A stretch of 64,000 nt of DNA. Origin: Ralstonia condita. Lineage in GTDB: Bacteria; Pseudomonadota; Gammaproteobacteria; Burkholderiales; Burkholderiaceae. Made by a program: the position numbers and the translations under genes. The notes under the pieces were generated by a model, which worked only from the letters and a program-made list of their open reading frames with translations, had not been told where the DNA came from and searched no databases. The DNA is taken from assembly GCF_958405655.1 (NCBI RefSeq), contig NZ_CATYWO010000008.1, positions 1-64,000 on the forward strand, written 5' to 3'. This document shows, piece after piece, positions 47,518 through 55,991 of this stretch. Position 1 is the stretch's first letter; each line of letters begins with the position of its first letter.

Positions 47518-48672
47518 TTAGAAGATGTGGCGGATACCAACACCCACGCCAACTTGGTTGGTCTTGCCGTTCTGGCCGTTGGCAGTACCGCCCGGCAGTT
47601 CCGGAGCAGCAGCGTCCTTCACCTTGTCGTAGGCGACCGTACCGTACAGTTGGGTACGCTTGGACAGGGAGTACTCAGCCAGCAGCACGCCCGTGTAGCG
47701 CTTGCCGTCGTTGCCCGAGGTCAGCGCAGCGTTGCTGATGCTGTCGTAGTAGAACGCGCCCGTCAGAGCCAGCGCCGGGGTCGCTTGATACGTCACGCCG
47801 CCCAGACCGATGTGGTCCTTGCGCTTGGTGCCGCCCGGCAACGTACCAGCACCGCTCGCAATGCCGTACAGATTCAGGCCGAAGGTGCTGTGGTCACCCG
47901 CACAATTGCTGCCGCTCACGCAGCCGGTGCCATCATTGCTGTTGATATAGCCGAGGAACAGCTTCGCCGGTCCGATGGTGTAGTTACCGCCCACGCCCCA
48001 GACCTTCTGCTTGTCGCCGCCCGGGAAGGCCACGCCGCTGATCACTTGAGCGGCATTTTGCTGCTGCTGGTAGAACGCACCGATCATGGCCGGGCCAAAC
48101 TCGTACGACACTGCGCCGCCCATGTAGCGGTTGGATGCCGCGCTGCCGGCAACTTCACCGAAGCCGTAGCCTGCGCCAACGTACAGGCCGTTCCACTTGC
48201 CTTCGTACTTGAGCATGTTCGACGTACGCAGACCCGTCACGCCGTAGTACACCCACGAGTTTTCCAGGTAGTTGCCAACGCCCAGCGGGTCGAAGTTGCC
48301 GCCCATCGTGAAGCCGAAGTTGTACTGACGGCCCAGCGTGACGGTGCCCATGCTGCTGTTGGACAGGCCCACGAACGATTGACGATTGAACAACGCACCG
48401 CCATTGCCACGGCCGGTGTCCGGATCGAAACCGCTTTCCAGCACGAACAGCGCCTTGTTGCCGCCGCCCAGATCTTCCGAACCCTTCAGGCCCCAACGGC
48501 TGTTCGACACAGCACCGTTGTCCAATTGCAGCAGGCTGTTGCCGTTGGCATTGGCGTTCGTGGTGTAGTGAATCGTGGCGTCAACAATACCGTACAGCGT
48601 CACGCTCGATTGGGCGTAGGCAGAACCTGCGAACAGGGCGCCAACCGCAACCAGAATGGCAGACTTTTTCAT
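47518..48672 (-). CDS. Gram-negative porin (Burkholderiales type)
   Basis: A 384-residue outer-membrane porin. A signal peptide (SAILVAVGALFAGSAYA) is cut before QSSVTLYGIVDATIHYTTNA. Other blocks are NSRWGLKGSEDLGGGNKALF and FNRQSFVGLSNSSMGTVTLG. It ends VGVGIRHIF with terminal Phe. It has the same fold as the 10088 porin but is a distinct paralogue. Asn/Gln-rich loops and one CVSGSNC loop pair (possible disulphide) are visible. It lets small hydrophilic solutes across the outer membrane. Confidence 0.92.
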   Translation of the reverse strand: MKKSAILVAVGALFAGSAYAQSSVTLYGIVDATIHYTTNANANGNSLLQLDNGAVSNSRWGLKGSEDLGGGNKALFVLESGFDPDTGRGNGGALFNRQSFVGLSNSSMGTVTLGRQYNFGFTMGGNFDPLGVGNYLENSWVYYGVTGLRTSNMLKYEGKWNGLYVGAGYGFGEVAGSAASNRYMGGAVSYEFGPAMIGAFYQQQQNAAQVISGVAFPGGDKQKVWGVGGNYTIGPAKLFLGYINSNDGTGCVSGSNCAGDHSTFGLNLYGIASGAGTLPGGTKRKDHIGLGGVTYQATPALALTGAFYYDSISNAALTSGNDGKRYTGVLLAEYSLSKRTQLYGTVAYDKVKDAAAPELPGGTANGQNGKTNQVGVGVGIRHIF

Positions 48673-49164
48673 GTGGGCTCGTAATAAATGAGTTGTCTCT
48701 AACCGCCCGACCCCGTGTGCATGAGGTTGGGCTCCTCCGTTTCCTTAACTTCCGTGTCGGAAGTGCCGCGCAAATTTAACAAAAGGCCTTATGCCGGGCA
48801 AAGCAATTCACGGAATCGTTCGATGAAGTGTGGTAAGCGCGCATCGCTCTTGATGCAACGCACCAAAACGGCCTCCGGCAAGGCCTACCGGCTGGTCATG
48901 CGCTGCTGTGGTGCACCACGACTGGCCTGGCAGCCTCGAACGCGCTTCGGATTAGGCAAAAGGGTGGAACACCCATCCCGCCGTTCGCAGGCTTTCCGGC
49001 GCGGCTCACGCTGACTTGCATCATTTCGGCGCTCACAACAAACCGTTCGTCGCACCACCGTGGATACAACCCGGCCTGTGACCTACCCTTCAGGCCGTGG
49101 CAAGACGTACACAGACCACGCCTAGAAAAACAGCATCGAAAATCAGTTGAAGAAGGAGTTCGCC
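48673..49164. other. Gene-free region upstream of the porin
   Basis: About 490 bases containing the leftward porin leader and the upstream region of the 49165 gene. No supported gene; one open frame (48715-49014) is Arg/Ser-rich and looks non-coding. Confidence 0.45.
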
Positions 49165-49449
49165 ATGCGACTCAAGCAGATTGGTATGGCCGCGTTGTTG
49201 GCGGCAGGCGCCTTGGCGGCGGGCGGCGCGTGGGCGCAAGCCAGCCGCATGGAAGTATTTGGTCAGGCAGCACGGGCCGAGCGGTTTGATGTCTACAGCG
49301 ACGGTGCCCGCGCCGGCCGCTTCGACACATACACAGAAGGCATGCGCAGCGTCCGCTTCGATCCGTACAGCGAAGGCATGCGCAGTGACCCGGCCGGGCG
49401 TTCACGTGAGGGCGGCGGTACGGTGTACGGCTATCCCGTACCAAATTGA
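49165..49449 (+). CDS. Small secreted protein with 12-residue tandem repeats
   Basis: A 94-residue exported protein with an AAGAAGGAG site before ATG 49165. A signal peptide (IGMAALLAAGALAAGGAWA) precedes QASRMEVFGQAA. Three tandem 12-residue units follow: RAERFDVYSDGA, RAGRFDTYTEGM and RSVRFDPYSEGM, plus a partial RSDPAG. The consensus is R-[AS]-x-R-F-D-x-Y-[ST]-[DE]-G-[AM]. The repeat unit is 36 bases (49273-49380) and the copies differ at the DNA level, so the repeat is conserved by selection. I recognise no family; a strong terminator follows the gene. Confidence 0.65.
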   Translation: MRLKQIGMAALLAAGALAAGGAWAQASRMEVFGQAARAERFDVYSDGARAGRFDTYTEGMRSVRFDPYSEGMRSDPAGRSREGGGTVYGYPVPN

Positions 49450-49521
49450 TGCCCTCATCGGCAACCTCTTGCGGGCCGGTCTCCAGGCATCCTCCGAAAT
49501 CCCGCCTTCTGGCCCACTCAG

Positions 49522-49553
49522 GCCCCGCTGGTGATGCGCCAGCGGGGCTTTTT
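49522..49553 (+). terminator. Intrinsic terminator after the repeat protein
   Basis: GCCCCGCTGG pairs perfectly with CCAGCGGGGC around 7 bases, then TTTTT. Confidence 0.88.
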
Positions 49554-49710
49554 CATGCACTCCGTCGTGCTCAATGGTCAGGGATGGCCCCTTCCCGCCG
49601 CGGGCCGCAGGCGCCGTCGCGATGATGCACCAAGGGAAGGCAAGCGCAACACCCGGCACGCCTGGCGAATAGAAGCCTGACGACCGCGAGTCTTAGAGCG
49701 GGCGCTGCGA

Positions 49711-51018
49711 CTACCTGGTCGCGCCGGTGCGATCGCGCGAGACGTCCATCACCATGCGCGTCAGAAGATACAGCCGAGGCACGATCGAGTTCAGGTCCAC
49801 ATATTCGGCATCGTTCGAATGCGCGCCGAAGCTCGCCAGCCCGAAGCGCTCAATGACTGGGGCCCTGGTCTTCGCGGCAGCAAACGCGGCATCGGTGCCA
49901 CCACCTTCGGCCCGGTCGTCAATCTCCAGCGTCTTGCCGAGTTCTCCGTAGATCTTCTGGGCGTGCTCGGCCAGCGCGCGCGACGCCGCCGAGGCTTCCA
50001 GGGGCGGGCGGCGGCGCTCGAACCTTGCCGTGACCAGCGTGTCGGGAATGAGCTTGTTCTTGATGCGCTCGTTGATGGTCTCTTCCAGCTTGTCGGCATC
50101 CGCCGCGCGCAGCAGGCGCACATCGGCCTGCGCGCTCGCCATTGCCGGAATCACATTGCGATTCGTCCCAGCCTGGGCCAGGGTCCAGTTGACCTTGAGG
50201 CCGGTCTGCGGATTGGACAGATCGCGCATCTGCAACACCTGGTGCGACAACTCGTACAGTGCGTTGCGCCCATGTTCCGGGGCACCGCCCGCGTGCGAGG
50301 CCTTGCCCTTCACGTCAAGCAGGATCGCTCCGATGCCGCTGGTCGCCAGCGACAGCTTGTCGGCGGTTACGCGTGTGCCTTCGCATGAAAATACGGCATC
50401 CTGCTCGGCGCCCAGCTTGGCCTGCACGGCGCGTGCGCCGGGCGAGCTGATCTCTTCATCGCCGTTGATCAGCACCGTGAGCGTGCCGTACTGCCGGAAA
50501 TTCACGGCCTGCAGGATCGAGAGGGTGTGCAGGATGACCGCCACGCCGTTCTTGTCGTCGGCAATGCCGAGACCGTAGGCACGGTCGCCGTCGATGCGGA
50601 ACGGCTGCTGCGCGAGCATGCCCTTGAGGTACACCGTATCCATGTGGGCAATCAGCATGATGTTGCGCTTGCCTTCGCCCCTGAAGCGCGCCAGCACCAT
50701 CTTGCCGATCTTCTCGGGCGTATCGGCCATGCGGTAGGCGTGGTCGCTCGGGTCGATCAGCTTGACGTCACCGCCGAGCATGCGCAGGCGGTCGGCGATC
50801 ACACCGGCAATCTTGTCCAGGCCGTCGATATCCTTGCTGCCGGACTCGATGGACACCAGTGTCTTCATGGTGTCGATCAGAGCGGGCTTTTCCTGTTGGG
50901 CGCGCTTGTAGATTTCTGCTGGCGGCACGGCGGCGGCCTGTCCTGCGGCAAGCAGACCGGCAAAAGCCAGCAGCAGCATGACGGGGCGCACGCGCTGCCC
51001 GAGCGTCGGGGCTCTCAT
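49711..51018 (-). CDS. M20-family metallopeptidase, carboxypeptidase G2-like
   Basis: A 435-residue exported dizinc peptidase. A signal peptide (VMLLLAFAGLLAAGQAAA) starts it. Metal and catalytic blocks are LIAHMDTVYLKGM (His and the Asp two residues on), YGLGIADDKNGVAV (bridging Asp), NGDEEISSPGAR (catalytic Glu, then ligand Glu) and EGGGTDAAFAA. SHAGGAPEHGRNALYELSHQ is the dimerisation-domain hallmark. It resembles Pseudomonas carboxypeptidase G2, which removes C-terminal glutamate from folates and peptides; the substrate here is inferred. No gene is coupled to it. Confidence 0.9.
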   Translation of the reverse strand: MRAPTLGQRVRPVMLLLAFAGLLAAGQAAAVPPAEIYKRAQQEKPALIDTMKTLVSIESGSKDIDGLDKIAGVIADRLRMLGGDVKLIDPSDHAYRMADTPEKIGKMVLARFRGEGKRNIMLIAHMDTVYLKGMLAQQPFRIDGDRAYGLGIADDKNGVAVILHTLSILQAVNFRQYGTLTVLINGDEEISSPGARAVQAKLGAEQDAVFSCEGTRVTADKLSLATSGIGAILLDVKGKASHAGGAPEHGRNALYELSHQVLQMRDLSNPQTGLKVNWTLAQAGTNRNVIPAMASAQADVRLLRAADADKLEETINERIKNKLIPDTLVTARFERRRPPLEASAASRALAEHAQKIYGELGKTLEIDDRAEGGGTDAAFAAAKTRAPVIERFGLASFGAHSNDAEYVDLNSIVPRLYLLTRMVMDVSRDRTGATR

Positions 51019-51204
51019 GGATGGTTCCTCACCAGTTCTTCGTTATGGTCTGCAACAAAAACCGCGATTTTCGCATGCACGCCGGGCCCGTGCCGGCAAT
51101 GGAATCCGCCCTTCGGATGGGCCCCATGACCCAGCGCAACGGAATACTGATAGACCTGCGCAAAACGAAAGCGCAGCGCTGACACTCTCGCTACAATTGC
51201 TGCC

Positions 51205-51999
51205 ATGCAATACATCCATGTCGTCAACGGCGATGTTGCCGGCGCCACGCTCAAGCAGGCGCTCGCACAGGCTGGCCGCCCCGATTCCGTAGTGGTGTTG
51301 CGCGACGATCTCGCCGTCGGGCCGCTGGCCGACGTCGACAGCGTGGCGATGGCGCGCTCGGGCTTCTGGCAGCGTGTGGCTCCCAACAGCAACATCGATT
51401 TCGCCGCCGAGATGCGGGACGCGCTCGCCTCGCTGGCCGACCTGCGCGAAGCCACCACCGAAGTCGCGATCTGGCACGGTCAGAGCGCGTCGGACCAGCT
51501 CATGCTGCGCCGGGTGGCATTTCACCTGCACCAGTCACCCCAGCGCATCAACGAAGTCGGCATGGACGTGCGCGAACTCGAGACGCCCAACGGGCAGGGC
51601 CCGCTCACGACCATCGGCATGTATTCGGGCGCGCGGCTGGCGCGGCGGTTTTCGACCATCGCGCCGGTGTCCGTGCTGCGCATCGGCCGCCTGGCGTATG
51701 AGTGGCAGCAGACGGTGCGTGAAAACGCCGACGTGCGGCTCTGGAAGGGCAACACGCTGGTGCCGGTGTCGTACGGCACCGTCGACGAGGTGATCCTCGA
51801 GCACGTGCCCACCGACTGGGCCAGCGCGCGCGACGTGGTCGGCAGCATCATGGGCGCCATCGACGGCCTGCTCGCCAGCGACTGGTTCGTCTTCTGGCGC
51901 TGCCGCGAGCTGGTCGGGAGCGGCCAATTGCTCCTGCGCGGCGAAGCGGATTCGCTCGCCACCTGCGAGCTGCGCCGCAACGTGAGCGTGGCGGTCTGA
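51205..51999 (+). CDS. DUF1835/DUF3658-type protein
   Basis: A 264-residue cytoplasmic protein. It opens MQYIHVVNGDVAGATLKQAL, then SVVVLRDDLAVGPLADVDS, the normal start of DUF1835 proteins. The middle part has VAIWHGQSASDQLMLRRVAF. The C-terminal half (VLEHVPTDWASARDVVGSIM-like text and LLASDWFVFWRCRELVGSG) fits DUF3658. Function is unknown in the family. It stands alone with its own terminator and diverges from the M20 peptidase gene. Confidence 0.8.
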   Translation: MQYIHVVNGDVAGATLKQALAQAGRPDSVVVLRDDLAVGPLADVDSVAMARSGFWQRVAPNSNIDFAAEMRDALASLADLREATTEVAIWHGQSASDQLMLRRVAFHLHQSPQRINEVGMDVRELETPNGQGPLTTIGMYSGARLARRFSTIAPVSVLRIGRLAYEWQQTVRENADVRLWKGNTLVPVSYGTVDEVILEHVPTDWASARDVVGSIMGAIDGLLASDWFVFWRCRELVGSGQLLLRGEADSLATCELRRNVSVAV

Positions 52000-52033
52000 G
52001 CCGATCCGCGCACGTCAAACTGCACCGCAAAAG

Positions 52034-52059
52034 AAGGGGCGCCCGGAGCGCTCCTTTTT
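52034..52059 (+). terminator. Intrinsic terminator after the DUF1835 gene
   Basis: AAGGGGCGC and GCGCTCCTT pair (one G-T wobble) around CCGGA, then TTT. Confidence 0.8.
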
Positions 52060-52115
52060 CTTGGTCGGGTCGATTCGCGGCCGGTCCTCAGATCGATCCG
52101 GCGCGGACGGCAACG

Positions 52116-54056
52116 TCACCCCTCGCGGCGAATGCCCGCACGCGCCGGGCAGTCGATCGGCGCGACGGGTTCACCACCGTCGACCTCGTTGGCGGTCTCG
52201 GCGTCGGCGGGGGCGTTTTCCCCGGCATCACGTTCCCCGCCCTCACCCCACGGCATGCCGGATTCGCGCAGGCGCTTGCGCTGCACGCGGTCGCGTTGGA
52301 ACATCTCGGCCAGTTCGTCGCGGCCTTGCTGGGCGAGTGAGACCAGTTTCTTTTGATCGCGGTAGACCGGATAGACCTGGTCCATCGAATTGAACGTGTG
52401 GCGGCGGAACGTCTGCGCGATGCGATGCGCTTCGTATGGCTCCTTGCCCAACCCCTCCAGCACGCGGCGGCCGAGCATGAGCGAGCCTTCGAACATCTCG
52501 CGCTCGATCACCTCCACGCCGCGGTCGCGCAACTGGTAGACGTGCGACACGTTGCGCGCCCGCACATACAGCTTCAGGTGCGGAAAACGCTCGCGTACGC
52601 GGTCGACCACCTCCAGGCTCGTCTCCATGTCGTCGATGGCGACCACCATCATGCGAGCCTTGTCGGCGCCGGCGGTTTCGAGCAGATCCATGCGCGCGGC
52701 GTCGCCATAAAAGACCTTGAAGCCGAAGCGGCGCAGCATGTCGATCTGATCGGGATCGTGGTCAAGCACGGTGGCACTGTAGCCCTGGCTGTAGAGCAGG
52801 CGCCCGACAATCTGCCCGAAGCGGCCGAATCCGGCGATGATGACCTGGTTGTCCTGCGGCTCGATGGCGTCGGGCGCGCGCTTCGCGCCGTCGATCAGGC
52901 GCGGCACGATCACCTTGTCGTGCAGGAGCAGCAAGAGCGGCGTGGCCGCCATCGACAGCGCCACCACGAGGTTCAGCGTTGCCGCCATCTCGGCGCCGAG
53001 CACGTCGCCGGCCACGCCGGGGCCGAACACCACGAAGGCAAATTCACCGCCCTGCGAAAGCAGGAACGCAAACAGCCACGCCTGCCGGCGCGCGATGCCG
53101 AAGCGCGTCGCCAGCACGCGCAATGCGCCGATCTTCACACCCAGAAATACCGCAACGAGGCCGATGACCGCCAGCGGCTGGCGCATCAGCACGCCAAAGT
53201 CGATCGACATGCCGACGGCCAGGAAGAACAACCCCAACAGCAGTCCCTTGAACGGCTCGATATCGGTCTCGAGCGCATGGCGGTATTCGGAATCGGCCAG
53301 CAGCACCCCGGCAATGAAGGCACCCAGCGCCATCGACAGGCCGACGCTCTGCATGAGCAGCGCAATGCCCACCACCAGCAGCAGCGAGAACGAGGTGAAC
53401 ATCTCGCGCATGTTGGTACGCGCAATCGCGCGCAGCACCGGCCGCAGCAGCGTGCGCCCGCCAAAGATGACAGCGGCGACCACCCCTACCGCCTTGGCCG
53501 CCGCCAGCCAGTGGTGGCCGCCGGCGCTGTCGCCGGTATCGGGCGCCAGCAGCGGGAGCAACGCGATCATCGGGATGGCAGCAATGTCCTGGAACAGCAG
53601 GATACCGAAGCTGGCCGTGCCGGCCGGGGTGCGCATGAGATTGCGCTCGGTGAGCGTGGCCAGCGCAATCGCCGTGGACGACAGCGCCAGCCCCATCCCC
53701 GCCACGACGGCCGCGCGCCACGGGTGGCCTACCGCCATCACCGCCAGCCCCACGGCCAGGGCGCATACCGCCAGCTGCAGCCCGCCGTAGCCGAAGATGC
53801 TGCGGCGGAGCGACCACAGCCGCGCCGGCTCCAGTTCGAGCCCGATCACGAACATCATCAGCACGACGCCGAATTCAGAGAAATCCAGGATCGACTGCAC
53901 ATTGGTGATCAGCCGCAGCCCCCAGGGGCCGACAATCACCCCGGCCAGCAGGTAGCCGAGCACCGAGCCCAACCCTAACCGGCGCGCCAGCGGCACTGCC
54001 GCCACCGCCGCAGCCAGGTAGATGACAAAGTTGACGAGCAGGTCGTGCGATTGCAT
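52116..54056 (-). CDS. kefC: Glutathione-regulated potassium-efflux (CPA2) transporter, KefC-like
   Basis: A 646-residue CPA2-family K+/H+ antiporter. About 12 TM segments (5-375) include SEFGVVLMMFVIGLELEP and GMGLALSSTAIALATLTERN. FLLSQGGEFAFVVFG is the gating-region 'GGEF' motif. The cytoplasmic KTN/RCK domain starts at about 405 with QVIIAGFGRFGQIVGRLL (GxGxxG) and runs to about 530. A charged C-terminal tail follows. KefC is held shut by glutathione and opened by glutathione adducts, expelling K+ and acidifying the cell. The kefF gene lies 21 bases upstream on the same strand, so the pair forms kefFC. ATG 54056 is chosen over the TTG two codons upstream. Confidence 0.92.
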   Translation of the reverse strand: MQSHDLLVNFVIYLAAAVAAVPLARRLGLGSVLGYLLAGVIVGPWGLRLITNVQSILDFSEFGVVLMMFVIGLELEPARLWSLRRSIFGYGGLQLAVCALAVGLAVMAVGHPWRAAVVAGMGLALSSTAIALATLTERNLMRTPAGTASFGILLFQDIAAIPMIALLPLLAPDTGDSAGGHHWLAAAKAVGVVAAVIFGGRTLLRPVLRAIARTNMREMFTSFSLLLVVGIALLMQSVGLSMALGAFIAGVLLADSEYRHALETDIEPFKGLLLGLFFLAVGMSIDFGVLMRQPLAVIGLVAVFLGVKIGALRVLATRFGIARRQAWLFAFLLSQGGEFAFVVFGPGVAGDVLGAEMAATLNLVVALSMAATPLLLLLHDKVIVPRLIDGAKRAPDAIEPQDNQVIIAGFGRFGQIVGRLLYSQGYSATVLDHDPDQIDMLRRFGFKVFYGDAARMDLLETAGADKARMMVVAIDDMETSLEVVDRVRERFPHLKLYVRARNVSHVYQLRDRGVEVIEREMFEGSLMLGRRVLEGLGKEPYEAHRIAQTFRRHTFNSMDQVYPVYRDQKKLVSLAQQGRDELAEMFQRDRVQRKRLRESGMPWGEGGERDAGENAPADAETANEVDGGEPVAPIDCPARAGIRREG

Positions 54057-54077
54057 GGGCAAAAGACTCGGAATGTG

Positions 54078-54635
54078 TCAGGCGGGTCGACCCTGAACAG
54101 CGGGCAGCCACGGCCGCAGCGCGGCACGGACCGCGTCGATATGGGCTTTGATGACTTCGGGCGTCGCGTCGTCGGCGTCGTGCAGCACGTGCGGCGGCTG
54201 CCACTGCATCCCGCACAGCACGGCGGTCTGCTGAAGCGGGAGCAGGAACGTGTCGAACGTGTGGCCATGGATGCCTGCTTCACTGTAGGCCTGCGCACGG
54301 CCGCCCGTGGTCGCCAGCACCATGAGGTGCTTGCCGCGCAGCGCCGTGCCGCCGGGACCATAAGCCCAGCCCATCTCCAGCACCACGTCCAGCCACTCCT
54401 TGAGCAGCGACGGTGTCATGTACCACTGCACCGGAAACTGGAAAACGATCAGCTCCGCCGCTTCCACCGCCGCCTGTTCAGTGCGCGCGTCGATGTCGAA
54501 ATCCGGGTACCGCCGGTAAAGATCATGGATCGCGACGCCCGGCAGACTGGCCAACGCATCGGCCAGCGGCTTGTTGACGCGCGAACGGCGTGGCGCAGGA
54601 TGCGCATAGATCACAAGAATTCGCGGTGGGGTCAT
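54078..54635 (-). CDS. kefF: KefF-like NAD(P)H quinone oxidoreductase, ancillary subunit
   Basis: A 185-residue flavodoxin-fold FMN protein: ILVIYAHPAPRRSRVNKPLA (phosphate loop), AELIVFQFPVQWYMTPSLLK, EWLDVVLEMGWAYGPGGTAL and LMVLATTGGRAQAYSEAGIH. These match KefF/MdaB-type NAD(P)H dehydrogenases. KefF binds the KefC cytoplasmic domain and is needed for its full activity; it also reduces quinones. It is the first gene of the kefFC unit. Confidence 0.92.
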   Translation of the reverse strand: MTPPRILVIYAHPAPRRSRVNKPLADALASLPGVAIHDLYRRYPDFDIDARTEQAAVEAAELIVFQFPVQWYMTPSLLKEWLDVVLEMGWAYGPGGTALRGKHLMVLATTGGRAQAYSEAGIHGHTFDTFLLPLQQTAVLCGMQWQPPHVLHDADDATPEVIKAHIDAVRAALRPWLPAVQGRPA

Positions 54636-55039
54636 GGTAAATCGGGAGGCGGGACGGCTTGAACGCGCATCTTCGCACGGCTAATGTGCAGCGGCATGGT
54701 AGATGCCGCGCGAAGGACCGTCGGGTGGCGTACGCGCCATCCGGACCGCGCAAGCGGTTGAAACGTCTCTTTTTTGCGCGTTGCAATAACCGTCGTTGTT
54801 GACGCACCACAAACCCTGACAGCCCTTACCACTGCGATAAATCAATGACTTATCGAGAAAACCTGGCAGCAGACTGACGCCAGCCTTACGGGAAATCCCT
54901 GATTGCACTACAATGGCATTGTGCATTGCACAACATGCGACATGTACCCGGTCGCGTGCTCCGCAGACGCCATCCGCGCCTGCGTCCGAACACTACCGCG
55001 CCCACGAGGGAGGGCGCGATCATCACAGGAAACGTTGTC
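54636..55039. other. Intergenic region with a palindrome
   Basis: About 400 bases between kefF and the rightward GNAT gene. It holds the palindrome at 54919-54933. An open frame from 54926 runs into the GNAT gene but its first 38 codons (Arg/Pro/His-rich) look non-coding. Confidence 0.5.
54919..54933. promoter_or_regulatory. Palindrome TTGTGCA-T-TGCACAA, candidate operator
   Basis: Perfect 7-base arms around one base, about 105 bases before the GNAT start. It fits an operator for a dimeric regulator; the binding protein is unknown. Confidence 0.4.
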
Positions 55040-55735
55040 GTGAACCCGCTCGAACTGAGCAAGGCCATCGGCGTCGTCACCCAGGGCGACATCGACAAGA
55101 CTGAAGCGGCACATGGGGCACCGCGCTCCACCGTGCTGGTGCGCGAGCTTGCCGCGCACCATCGGTCGCGCCTGCTCAAGCATCTGCTTGCCCTGGGTCA
55201 GGAAGACCGCCTGCTGCGTTTCGGCCAGGTAGTGGGCGATCACGTGATCGAGGCTTACGTCGACAGCATCGACTTCGACCACGACAAGGTCTTTGGTGTC
55301 TACGACGACCGCCTGGAACTGGTCGGTGTGGGCCACCTCGCCTACCTGCGCGATAACCCGCAGGGCCGCGTGGCGGAGTTTGGCGTGTCAGTGTCGGAAT
55401 CGGCACGCGGCAAGGGCGTCGGCAGTGCGCTGTTCCAACGCGCTGCCATCCATGGACGCAACACCAAGGTGCGCACGCTTTACATGCATTGCCTGTCGCG
55501 CAACGCGGCCATGATGCATATCGCCAAGAAGGCTGGCATGCGGGTGCAATACGCCTATGGTGAAGCGGATGCCTACCTGGAGCTGCCGCCCGCCGATACG
55601 ATGAGTCTGCTGACGGAAGCCATTGACGAACAAGTGGCCGATCTCGACTACATGCTCAAGCGCAACCTGCGCAATGCACGCCGTTTCGGCCAGCGCTTCT
55701 GGCGCTCGCTGGTGCCGCTCAAGCGCACGGTCTGA
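55040..55735 (+). CDS. GNAT-family protein
   Basis: A 231-residue protein from GTG 55040 (VNPLELSKAIGVVTQGDIDK). The GNAT core spans about 60-175: VFGVYDDRLELVGVGHLAYL, VSVSESARGKGVGSALFQRA (motif A, R-G-x-G-x-G) and HCLSRNAAMMHIAKKAGMRV (motif B). A C-terminal extension (ADTMSLLTEAIDEQVADLDY, ending RFWRSLVPLKRTV) is helical and basic. GTG is preferred because AGGA lies about 10 bases upstream and homology begins there; ATG starts further up give a non-coding-looking leader. The acceptor is unknown. Confidence 0.8.
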   Translation: MNPLELSKAIGVVTQGDIDKTEAAHGAPRSTVLVRELAAHHRSRLLKHLLALGQEDRLLRFGQVVGDHVIEAYVDSIDFDHDKVFGVYDDRLELVGVGHLAYLRDNPQGRVAEFGVSVSESARGKGVGSALFQRAAIHGRNTKVRTLYMHCLSRNAAMMHIAKKAGMRVQYAYGEADAYLELPPADTMSLLTEAIDEQVADLDYMLKRNLRNARRFGQRFWRSLVPLKRTV

Positions 55736-55751
55736 CCGCACCCCACAGATG

Positions 55752-55779
55752 AAACGCCCGGCCTTGACCGGGCGTTTTT
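55752..55779 (+). terminator. Intrinsic terminator after the GNAT gene
   Basis: AAACGCCCGG pairs with CCGGGCGTTT around CCTTGA, then TT. It lies 16 bases after the stop. Confidence 0.88.
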
Positions 55780-55991
55780 CTTTGGCACCGCGCATTTCCA
55801 TTTCGCGCAATTTAATGCAAGCCATTTCATTGCACGAAGATCAGCTAAAAATATTCTATTTATCCGTCATGCCATTTTTTGATTTTCTCGCGACCCGCCA
55901 ATCCTTATTTTCAAGAATTTGATTTAAACCACTCAAGCTCCCGCCAGACCGTTCGTTAGAGCAGTCGTTATCGATTAAGACGGGGATGATC

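Noticed and set aside
52353..53978. A 541-codon open frame antisense to kefC
   Set aside because: KefC on the reverse strand has full TM and RCK motifs. The antisense product is a Gln/His/Arg-rich shadow.
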